7,089 nucleotides of DNA from assembly GCA_030151135.1 (NCBI GenBank), contig JASLEQ010000292.1, positions 1 through 7,089 on the forward strand, written 5' to 3'. Both the position numbers and the translations under genes were made by a program. This document shows positions 1 to 5,497 of this stretch, in pieces. Positions within the stretch are counted from its first letter, which is position 1. Each line of letters begins with the position of its first letter. Under the pieces are notes generated by a model. It searched no databases. It was not told where the DNA came from and saw only the letters and a program-made list of their open reading frames with translations. The stretch comes from Candidatus Sulfotelmatobacter sp. (GTDB lineage: Bacteria > Acidobacteriota > Terriglobia > Terriglobales > SbA1).

Positions 1-46
1 CTCAGGTATCCGCAATCGCATGAATACGTGGGAGTTATAGCACTGA

Positions 47-87
47 CGAAAAAGTTTTGCACAATTTGTTGTGCGTTGGTTAACGCA
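47..87 (-). terminator. possible terminator / overlapping hairpins downstream of the anti-sigma gene
   Basis: On the minus strand, about 115 bases past the anti-sigma stop codon, the arms GCACAA and TTGTGC (59-64 and 69-74) form a perfect 6-bp stem with a 4-base loop. Beyond it lie AAAAC and then five T residues (minus strand, 53-49), so it resembles a weak intrinsic terminator for the sigma/anti-sigma operon. A second perfect stem, TGCGTT/AACGCA (72-77 and 82-87, loop GGTT), shares three bases with the first, so the two cannot both form fully. The first stem is AT-rich and the T run is separated from it by five bases, so termination is only a suggestion. The element could instead be an operator for a gene to the left of the window. 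Confidence 0.3.
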
Positions 88-202
88 TCTGGTTCCAGAG
101 AAAGGCCGGTTTGGGGCGAAATCGCGCGCTTAGGCTTGCACGGAGCTTAAGACTCCCTTGGCTTGAAGCTTCCCGCGATGTCAGAGGGGCAACTGGAAAT
201 GA

Positions 203-460
203 CTAAACGCTCTGCGGTCCACGTTTCTTATGCTGCTGGCACTTGGTCATAATCGCGGAGCGCAGGCGGCTGCGAAGATCTTCAGGCAATTCGTAGAGTT
301 GTGAATCGCGGTAGATCTCGATGGTCTTCTTGGTGGTATCGCAGACAACGTAGCAGTTGTGGCACCAGGAGAGATGATTTTCCAACTCGACTTTGGTCTT
401 CTCGTCGAGAACGCCGTCCAAGTAGCTGGTCAGCTCGCTAAGGAATTCAGAACATTTCAC
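203..460 (-). CDS. small soluble zinc-finger (ZAS) anti-sigma factor
   Basis: This 85-residue protein is a cytoplasmic anti-sigma factor that should bind and hold inactive the ECF sigma factor encoded just upstream. The ZAS signature H29-x3-C33-x2-C36 is present, with a further Cys at position 3. C3-x25-H29-x3-C33-x2-C36 is the same spacing as the zinc ligands of Streptomyces RsrA (C11, H37, C41, C44). Two more cysteines, C40 and C74, are available for disulphide chemistry. No hydrophobic stretch could serve as a membrane anchor, so it differs from membrane-bound anti-sigma factors cut by proteases. The start is GTG (458-460), overlapping the sigma TGA stop as GTGA, with a GGAG Shine-Dalgarno at 474-471 on the minus strand, ten bases before the start; translation is probably coupled. 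A redox- or metal-sensing role is inference from the cysteine pattern. The assignment as a ZAS anti-sigma factor is firm. Confidence 0.88.
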   Translation of the reverse strand: MKCSEFLSELTSYLDGVLDEKTKVELENHLSWCHNCYVVCDTTKKTIEIYRDSQLYELPEDLRSRLRSAIMTKCQQHKKRGPQSV

Positions 461-1134
461 AGGTTGCCATCTCCGCTTGCGACATCATTGTCTTTAACTT
501 CTCCACCTTTCAAATCTTTTCCCGGCTCCCGCCGCTGGAAGTAGCGGGAGAGCCTCTCGCGTAGCTGCAGGCGGGCCCGCAACAGGCGGGACTTCACCGC
601 AGGAACGCTTAACTCAAGCGCTGCCGCCGTTTCCTCGGTGGAGAGACCTTCCACGTCTCTCAGCACGAACACCGTCCGAAATCCTGGCGGAAGCCCCTGA
701 ATGGTCTTACTCAAAATCTCGCGTAATTCCGCCTGCGTGTACTGCTGCTCCGGATTCGGACTCCAGTCCGCGATCTCGCGAGGAAGGGAATCGTCTTCCG
801 TTTTAATGTCTTCGTCGAGTGATACCGTTCGTTCGGGCTTGCGTCGCCGCAACTTCATCAACGCTTCGTTGACGGCGATCCGAACAAGCCACGTATAAAA
901 CTTGGACTGCTCCTGAAATTGCGCCAGGTTTCCGTACGCTTTCAGGAACGCTTCCTGCACCACGTCTTCCGCGTCTTCGCGGTTCTGCGTGATGTGCTGC
1001 GCGATTCTGAAAACGTTGCGGTCGTAACGGCGAACCAGCTCTTCGAAAGCCGAGTCGTCGCCCCGCTTAGCCGCCTGCACAAGCGCCAATTCGTCGCTAA
1101 CAGGCCCTGCTACTTTGTTTTGGATGGCTCCCAT
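457..1134 (-). CDS. ECF-family RNA polymerase sigma factor (sigma-70 regions 2 and 4)
   Basis: This 225-residue group 4 (ECF) sigma factor directs RNA polymerase to a stress or signal regulon. Region 2 spans about residues 28-98: the core-binding helix contains D54-A-E-D-V-V-Q-E-A-F-L-K-A-Y67, and the -10 recognition part runs from W82 through the R96-R98 basic cluster. An acidic linker (about 103-130) leads to region 4 (about 135-199), where L148-P-P-G-F-R and the helix-turn-helix around E162-G-L-S-T-E-E-T-A and V177-P-A-V-K-S-R-L recognise the -35 element. A hydrophilic tail of about 25 residues follows region 4; its last codons contain the ribosome-binding site of the anti-sigma gene. An in-frame TGA two codons upstream fixes ATG 1134 as the earliest start; no good Shine-Dalgarno precedes it. 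A TAGAAT -10-like box lies at 1194-1189 on the minus strand without a matching -35. The ECF subgroup cannot be fixed from the sequence alone. Confidence 0.93.
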   Translation of the reverse strand: MGAIQNKVAGPVSDELALVQAAKRGDDSAFEELVRRYDRNVFRIAQHITQNREDAEDVVQEAFLKAYGNLAQFQEQSKFYTWLVRIAVNEALMKLRRRKPERTVSLDEDIKTEDDSLPREIADWSPNPEQQYTQAELREILSKTIQGLPPGFRTVFVLRDVEGLSTEETAAALELSVPAVKSRLLRARLQLRERLSRYFQRREPGKDLKGGEVKDNDVASGDGNL

Positions 1135-1463
1135 GATTCAGGCGATTCAGTATTTTGAGGCTAAATTCCTCGTTCGGAGGTAACTCTTATTCTATCCGGT
1201 GGAGGGGGAATCTGGCGAATCGGACTCGGCCTACAGAAGCTGGCCCTGTGTGCAAAGCGGCGCGCGCGTGTGAGCGATTCCACTCGCCGCCATCTCGAAT
1301 CCGTAGACTTCGTGCGTGTCGCGGGAGGCTCCAAAGGAGGAATGAGATCGGGGCCCCGTTCAGCTGGGCCGTTTCGAAATCGATGTACCTGGCCCTAACG
1401 CGTGATGAGGAATCCGTGTGACGTGGTCGAGACAACGCCTGGTAGTAGCCGGTTATCTTCGTA

Positions 1464-1484
1464 CATCGTTCATGCTGAACGGTG
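1464..1484. other. hairpin in the divergent intergenic region
   Basis: The arms CATCGTTCA and TGAACGGTG pair over 9 bp, with one G-U, around a 3-base TGC loop. No T run follows on either strand, so it does not look like a terminator. It could be part of a structured RNA or a protein-binding dyad. No known RNA family was recognised. Confidence 0.35.
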
Positions 1485-1547
1485 CGACGAAATTTACGGA
1501 ACTCTGGAAACGAAAGAGCTGAAGGTCCGGTCGGGCAGCCGAACTGT

Positions 1548-1564
1548 CTCTCCCCTGCGGAGAG
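1548..1564. other. small perfect hairpin CTCTCC/GGAGAG
   Basis: A perfect 6-bp stem with a 5-base loop (CCTGC) lies about 65 bases downstream of the previous hairpin and about 90 bases upstream of the GTACCC cluster. No poly-T tract follows. A G-rich run (1566-1570) on its right could compete for the C-rich loop. Function is unknown. Confidence 0.3.
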
Positions 1565-1654
1565 TGGGGGCACGGGTGTCAAGATGAACAATCCTGCCAG
1601 CCAGATCGGTCCGATGATCTGCAAGCGCTTGCTATAGAATCGGAATTTCAACGC

Positions 1655-1716
1655 GGTACCCCGGCAGAACAGGGTACTTCGGTACCCTGCTCGGGGCGTG
1701 AAAGTACCCCTATAAT
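1655..1716 (+). promoter_or_regulatory. candidate promoter/operator of the GAF gene: GTACCC repeats, UUCG hairpin and TATAAT box
   Basis: A perfect consensus -10 hexamer TATAAT lies at 1711-1716, about 87 bases before the GAF start codon. No TTGACA-like -35 sits 16-18 bases upstream (that slot reads TGCTCG or nearby) and there is no extended -10 TG, so an activator or another sigma factor may be needed. Upstream, GTACCC occurs three times on the plus strand (1656, 1682, 1704), the last one ending one base before the TATAAT. The middle copy is also the right arm of a perfect 8-bp hairpin (1670-1677 with 1682-1689) closed by a C(TTCG)G tetraloop, flanked by a possible outer CCCCG/CGGGG stem (1659-1663 with 1692-1696). 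As DNA this is a plausible operator; as RNA it would be an unusually stable hairpin, but it lies upstream of the expected transcript start. Confidence 0.5.
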
Positions 1717-1802
1717 TTGAAGTTAGGGCAGTGTCGGTTGGGCGGATGGCGGCTTGGCTCGCGAGGCCCTCAGGTGTGCGCATCATAATGGTCTTCTGAG
1801 AA

Positions 1803-2942
1803 ATGTCGAAGGATCTCCAGCAAATCGTTGAGCGAGCGGTCGCGCAGGTCCTCGACCGCCAGTTGCCAAAATTACAAGCGGAGTTGGTGGAACGCGTTCT
1901 GGCGGAATTGCCGGAAGGTTCCGGCGCGGACGCTTCGGGTGCATCGGGAGGCGGATCGTCGGACGGATTGGTGCAGGCGATCTCGAGCGTTCACGCCGGC
2001 ACAACGCAAAAAGAAATTCTGAAAGCATTGCTGGATGCGGGCACTTCCTGCGCGTCGCGCGTGGCGCTTTTCGTCGTGAAAGCCGGATCGGCCAGCGGAT
2101 GGCAAGCGCGTGGGTTCAGCGAAGACGAGGCGATCAAAGATTTCCCGCTCGACATGAGCGCAGGTCCGGCAGCGCACGCGTATCAGAATCGCACAGTCGC
2201 TCCGGCGAACATTGCGGAGATGGATCGGCGGTTTGTGAAACAGTTTGGCGGACCGCAGAACGAGCAGATTCTAATCCTGCCGCTGGTGTTGAAAGACAAG
2301 GTTGCAGCTTTGCTCTACGCCGACGGTGGGGCGGAGAATCGGCTGGATGCTTCCTCCCTGGAAGTTCTGGTGATGTCGACCAGCGCGTGGCTTGAAGTGG
2401 TATCGCTGCGGAAGCAGGCGGCGCAGAAAGAGATGGATAGCGCTCCAGCGATGGAGCGGCCTTTACCTCCTTCTCCTTCTCCGGCGCCCGTGCAGACGGT
2501 GAGCGCGTTCAGCGATCCATTTGCGTCGCACGCGCCGAAGCATATTGCTCCCAAGTCCGCGCCGGAGCCTGAACCCGAGCCCGCGGCCGAGGTCGTGGAA
2601 GTGGCGTCCAGCGCATCCGCGGCGAGTGCAGCGGCGGCTCCGGCGGCCGATCCTTTTGCCGGTATGTCTGCGGAAGATGCCGACACGCACCGCAAGGCGC
2701 AGCGATTTGCAAGATTGCTCGTGGATGAAATCAAGCTTTACAACCAGGCGAAGGTGAACGACGGGCGCCGACACAAAGATTTGTACGATCGTCTGAAAGA
2801 AGATATCGACAAGAGTCGCTCGACGTACCAGAAACGATACGGCAGCACCGCAGCAGCAAGCGGCGATTACTTTCAGAAAGAAGTTGTGCGCAGCCTGGCC
2901 GAAGACGACTTGTCGGTTATGGGTGCGAATTTCAAGAAGTAG
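1803..2942 (+). CDS. GAF-domain protein with Pro/Ala/Glu-rich linker and C-terminal helical module
   Basis: This 379-residue, probably cytoplasmic protein has no signal peptide or membrane segment. Residues 3-37 form an amphipathic helix (D4-L-Q-Q-I-V-E-R-A-V-A-Q-V-L) followed by a Gly/Ser-rich hinge (39-54). Residues about 56-203 resemble a GAF domain: a first helix with T67-T-Q-K-E-I-L, the strand R86-V-A-L-F-V-V, G-W-Q-A-R-G-F at 99-105, then P160-L-V-L-K-D-K-V-A-A-L-L-Y-A-D, typical of the last GAF strands. A low-complexity linker (about 206-290) contains PEPEPEP and Ala-rich stretches. The C-terminal module (about 294-347) is highly charged and helical, including R301-F-A-R-L-L-V-D-E-I-K-L-Y-N and L-K-E-D-I-D-K-S-R; I associate similar segments with acidobacterial and deltaproteobacterial regulatory proteins, from memory. 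No kinase, cyclase or DNA-binding output domain is visible, and the ligand is unknown. The ATG has only a weak GAGAA before it. It could act as a partner of another signalling protein. Confidence 0.8.
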   Translation: MSKDLQQIVERAVAQVLDRQLPKLQAELVERVLAELPEGSGADASGASGGGSSDGLVQAISSVHAGTTQKEILKALLDAGTSCASRVALFVVKAGSASGWQARGFSEDEAIKDFPLDMSAGPAAHAYQNRTVAPANIAEMDRRFVKQFGGPQNEQILILPLVLKDKVAALLYADGGAENRLDASSLEVLVMSTSAWLEVVSLRKQAAQKEMDSAPAMERPLPPSPSPAPVQTVSAFSDPFASHAPKHIAPKSAPEPEPEPAAEVVEVASSASAASAAAAPAADPFAGMSAEDADTHRKAQRFARLLVDEIKLYNQAKVNDGRRHKDLYDRLKEDIDKSRSTYQKRYGSTAAASGDYFQKEVVRSLAEDDLSVMGANFKK

Positions 2943-2945
2943 GAT

Positions 2946-2985
2946 AGCCTTGGGCTTTTTAGCTTTCGGCTTTTAGCTAAGGGCT
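2946..2985. repeat. GGCTTTT(T)AGCT direct repeat within a hairpin between the GAF and transglycosylase genes
   Basis: Two near-identical copies, GGCTTTTTAGCT (2953-2964) and GGCTTTTAGCT (2968-2978), lie four bases past the GAF stop codon. They overlap a perfect inverted repeat TTAGCT/AGCTAA (2959-2964 and 2975-2980, 10-base loop), with AGCC/GGCT further out (2946-2949 and 2982-2985). The internal T runs could help transcription stop after the GAF gene, but no T tract follows the outer stem, so terminator activity is uncertain. The pattern looks like a dispersed short intergenic repeat; genome copies cannot be counted from here. Confidence 0.45.
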
Positions 2986-3047
2986 CAGAGCAGAGCTTTA
3001 AACAGGTTCTGGCGCTTCTCCGCGCATCAAAGTAGACAGTGGTTCAA

Positions 3048-5435
3048 ATGGGTCTCAAGTGGTGGTGGACGCTCGCTCTGGCTGGCGCATGCGCGTTCGC
3101 GAGCAGTACGCACGTTCCGGCATATCCGCAACAATCAACCAATCCGGCGGCCGCCGATTCTCCCGATAAGGAATCTCCGAAGGCAACGAAGACGCCTGCG
3201 CCCAAGACGGAGCCGGACCAATCCGGGGGCAAGAAGCCGCTGAAAAAGAAATCGGCGACTGCGGGGAAGAAGGCGGCGACATCGAAGACGGCCGCTGCCC
3301 GACGACGCAGACGTCCAATCTCTCCGCGGGTACGGCGGATTCGCCAGGCATTTACTGCCTCGACGACGTTGCGTCCGATGGCGCAGCAGTTGATTTCTGA
3401 TCGAACTCCCGCGGCCTATGCCGGAGTCGAAGCCTACGCCCGGTCGCACTCAAAAGAGGATGCAGGAGCGCTGGCCTGGCTCGTGGTCGGATATGCGCAC
3501 TTCATCGATCACGATTACGCCAAAGCCATCGAGCCATTGAGCCGCGCCAAGCCCATGGCAGGCGATCTGGGTGATTACATTTCGTACTACCTGGGAACTT
3601 GCTATCTGCAGACGGGGCACCAGGCGGAGGGTTTGGCAGCGCTGTCGAACTTCGAGACGAACTATCCGGACTCGTTGCTGATTCGCGATGCGCATGTAAG
3701 TTATGCCAACGCATTGCTCAGCGAAGGGCGCGCCTCGGAAGCGGCAGAGATCCTTGAAAAAGATCGCGTTCCACCACGTTCCGACATCGAGCTAGCACTG
3801 GGCAAGGCCTACGCTGCACTGAAGGATCAGGCCCGGGCGTCCGAAGCGCTCAATGGCATTTATTACAAAATGCCGACTTCTGCGGACGCGGATGCGGCAT
3901 TCGCCGAACTGAAGAAACTTTCAATCGCTTCCCAGCCGAATGCTGGACTGTTGAAAGTTCGCGCAGATCTGCTGATGAAGGCTCATCGCTATGCTGACGC
4001 AGTCGATGCCTATCGCGAATACTCGATTCATTGCTCGGCTGCGGAGCGGCCTTCGGCGGAATTGAATCTGGCGGACGCACTGCACCATGGTGGGCGCAAC
4101 CGCGAAGCGAAAACGGAATTGGCAGCACTGTCGGGTTTGACTCCCGATCAGAATGCGCAGCGGCTCTACATTCTGGGCGAAGTCGCCTGGGCGATGGATG
4201 ACAACAACGAGTTTTATCGCACGGTGGACGAATTGCGGACCACGGCGCCAACCAGTTCCTGGCTGGAGTCGGCATTGCTGTCGGTGGGCAACCTGCATCT
4301 GGTGCATCACGAATACGATGAGGCGCTCGATGCATACCGCGAACTGCAGCTGCGCTTTCCGAAAGGATCGAAAGCTTCGTACGCCCACTGGAAGACCGCG
4401 TGGCTTACGTTGCGGCAAGGGCGCAACGACGAAGCGAAGAAGCTGCTGGAGGAGCAGGTTGCAGCGTATCCGAATGGAAACGAGACGTCTTCGGCGCTGT
4501 ACTGGCGCGCGCGGCTGGCAGAGGAAGATAACCAGCCGGTGATGGCGCACGCGTTCTATCAGAAGCTCTCGGATCGCTACCGCAATTACTATTACGCCGA
4601 GCTTGGGCGGCAGCGCATGAAGAAGCTTCCGGCAGTGGCCGATCCTCCGGGACAGTTTCCCCTGCTTGATCACATTCCGCCGCTCGAGCATGGCGACAAG
4701 GTCACGCTGGCCGAGGCTCCGCCGGATGATCTGCATTATCAAAAGGCAAAACTGCTCGGAAATGGCGGGCTGGTTGATCTCGCGGTGCGGGAACTCGATA
4801 AGGCCGCCAGCGATGATGATGACAAGAGCTGGGAACCGGCGGAAGCCGCGCAGCTTTACATAGACACAGGACACTACGATCGCGCGATCGAAGTCATGAA
4901 GCGTTCGGTGCCGAGCTATTTTGCAGTCGATATCCCGACGCTGCCGCGCGAATATTGGGAGGCACTGTTTCCGCGGCCGTACTGGAACGATCTGAAAAAG
5001 TTTTCAATTGCGAACGGGCTTGATCCGTACCTGGTGGCGTCGCTGATTCGGCAGGAGTCGGAATTCAATCCCATCGCCGTATCGCGCGCGAACGCAGTCG
5101 GCTTGATGCAGTTGCTGCCGCGCACCGGGAAGCTTGTGGCGCACCAGGTGTCACTGAAGCGCTACAACCCGAGCCAGCTTTATACCCCGGGCGTGAACCT
5201 GGAACTGGGAACGCGTTATTTTCGTGGCATGGTCGATCAGTTCGGCGGATCGTTTGAGCAAGCGCTTGCGGCCTACAATGCCGGATCAGACCGCGTGGTT
5301 GAGTGGATGGGACAGGGAAAATACCGCGACGCGGCGGAGTTCGTCGAGTCGATCCCGTTCACCGAGACTCGTGAGTACGTGCAGGCCATCCTGCGGAACG
5401 CCAGCGTGTATAGGCAGCTTTATGGAACCCCGTAA
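3048..5435 (+). CDS. exported Slt70-type lytic murein transglycosylase (alpha-solenoid/TPR plus GH23 domain)
   Basis: The enzyme cleaves the MurNAc-GlcNAc bond of peptidoglycan, forming 1,6-anhydromuramic ends, in the periplasm. Numbering is from ATG 3048 (795 residues). Residues 1-18 form a signal peptide (K4, WWW, hydrophobic core, A16-F-A18 cleavage site). Residues 41-99 are a Lys/Arg/Pro/Ala-rich basic stretch ending in an RRRRR cluster. About residues 110-640 form helical TPR-like repeats, as in the Slt70 doughnut. The catalytic domain (about 646-795) carries I-R-Q-E670-S-E-F-N-P with catalytic Glu670, G685-L-M-Q-L-L-P, and A-A-Y-N744-A-G, then P-F-T-E-T-R-E-Y-V near the C-terminus. E. 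coli Slt70 is about 645 residues, so this one is longer, partly through the basic segment. A GTG start at 3039 is possible (three residues more) and neither start has a clear ribosome-binding site; ATG gives the better signal peptide. It may be co-transcribed with the GAF gene, 105 bases upstream. Confidence 0.93.
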   Translation: MGLKWWWTLALAGACAFASSTHVPAYPQQSTNPAAADSPDKESPKATKTPAPKTEPDQSGGKKPLKKKSATAGKKAATSKTAAARRRRRPISPRVRRIRQAFTASTTLRPMAQQLISDRTPAAYAGVEAYARSHSKEDAGALAWLVVGYAHFIDHDYAKAIEPLSRAKPMAGDLGDYISYYLGTCYLQTGHQAEGLAALSNFETNYPDSLLIRDAHVSYANALLSEGRASEAAEILEKDRVPPRSDIELALGKAYAALKDQARASEALNGIYYKMPTSADADAAFAELKKLSIASQPNAGLLKVRADLLMKAHRYADAVDAYREYSIHCSAAERPSAELNLADALHHGGRNREAKTELAALSGLTPDQNAQRLYILGEVAWAMDDNNEFYRTVDELRTTAPTSSWLESALLSVGNLHLVHHEYDEALDAYRELQLRFPKGSKASYAHWKTAWLTLRQGRNDEAKKLLEEQVAAYPNGNETSSALYWRARLAEEDNQPVMAHAFYQKLSDRYRNYYYAELGRQRMKKLPAVADPPGQFPLLDHIPPLEHGDKVTLAEAPPDDLHYQKAKLLGNGGLVDLAVRELDKAASDDDDKSWEPAEAAQLYIDTGHYDRAIEVMKRSVPSYFAVDIPTLPREYWEALFPRPYWNDLKKFSIANGLDPYLVASLIRQESEFNPIAVSRANAVGLMQLLPRTGKLVAHQVSLKRYNPSQLYTPGVNLELGTRYFRGMVDQFGGSFEQALAAYNAGSDRVVEWMGQGKYRDAAEFVESIPFTETREYVQAILRNASVYRQLYGTP

Positions 5436-5497
5436 GCTCTGATTGGATTCGGCGATTTCCGGCTTCTTCTCCGCGTTGCGCGCGCGGATCTCCCGCT

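Larger units (their letters stand above)
1135..1802. other. 668-base divergent intergenic region, no convincing gene
   Basis: The gap separates the minus-strand sigma operon from the plus-strand GAF gene. A 199-codon minus-strand open frame (1786-1187) crosses most of it, but it is Arg-rich, has no recognisable motif beyond one hydrophobic stretch, lacks a ribosome-binding site and runs through the hairpin and TATAAT box next to the GAF gene, so I do not call it. No tRNA, RNase P, tmRNA or SRP RNA signature was recognised on either strand. Several hairpins occur: GGCCC/GGGCC (1352-1356 with 1366-1370), a 9-bp stem at 1464-1484, a perfect CTCTCC/GGAGAG stem at 1548-1564, and the GTACCC cluster at 1655-1710. 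The right 150 bases are likely promoter and leader of the GAF gene. The rest could be an untranslated RNA, a decayed gene or spacer. Confidence 0.5.

Noticed and set aside
1..21. Minus-strand ATG at 21-19 as the start of a gene leaving the window, with a TATAAC box upstream
   Set aside because: Only seven codons are visible, with no ribosome-binding site and no matching -35.
1..150. Open plus-strand frame from the left edge ending in TAA
   Set aside because: About 49 codons with roughly 48 percent GC at third positions, unlike the genes here, and the hairpins at 59-87 lie inside it. It could be a gene tail but cannot be supported.
1144..1169. SigR-type promoter (GGAAT at 1169-1165, minus strand) for autoregulation of the sigma operon
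   Set aside because: At the expected 18-base spacing the sequence is ATC, not GTT, and the start site would fall almost on the start codon.
1187..1786. 199-codon minus-strand open frame in the divergent gap
   Set aside because: Arg-rich with no recognisable domain, no ribosome-binding site, and it runs through the hairpin cluster and TATAAT box of the GAF promoter. A translated search could still overturn this.
3078..3092. Lipobox-like L-A-G-A-C in the transglycosylase signal peptide
   Set aside because: Position -3 is Ala rather than Leu/Val/Ile and the hydrophobic core before it is very short; the A-F-A signal peptidase I site is better.
3921..4874. 317-codon antisense frame inside the transglycosylase gene
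   Set aside because: It mirrors the codon bias of the real gene; composition is Arg/Ile/Leu-heavy with no domain, while the plus strand encodes a clear solenoid.
5470..5488. TCCGCG/CGCGGA hairpin between the convergent genes as a bidirectional terminator
   Set aside because: The 6-bp stem has no T tract on either strand.
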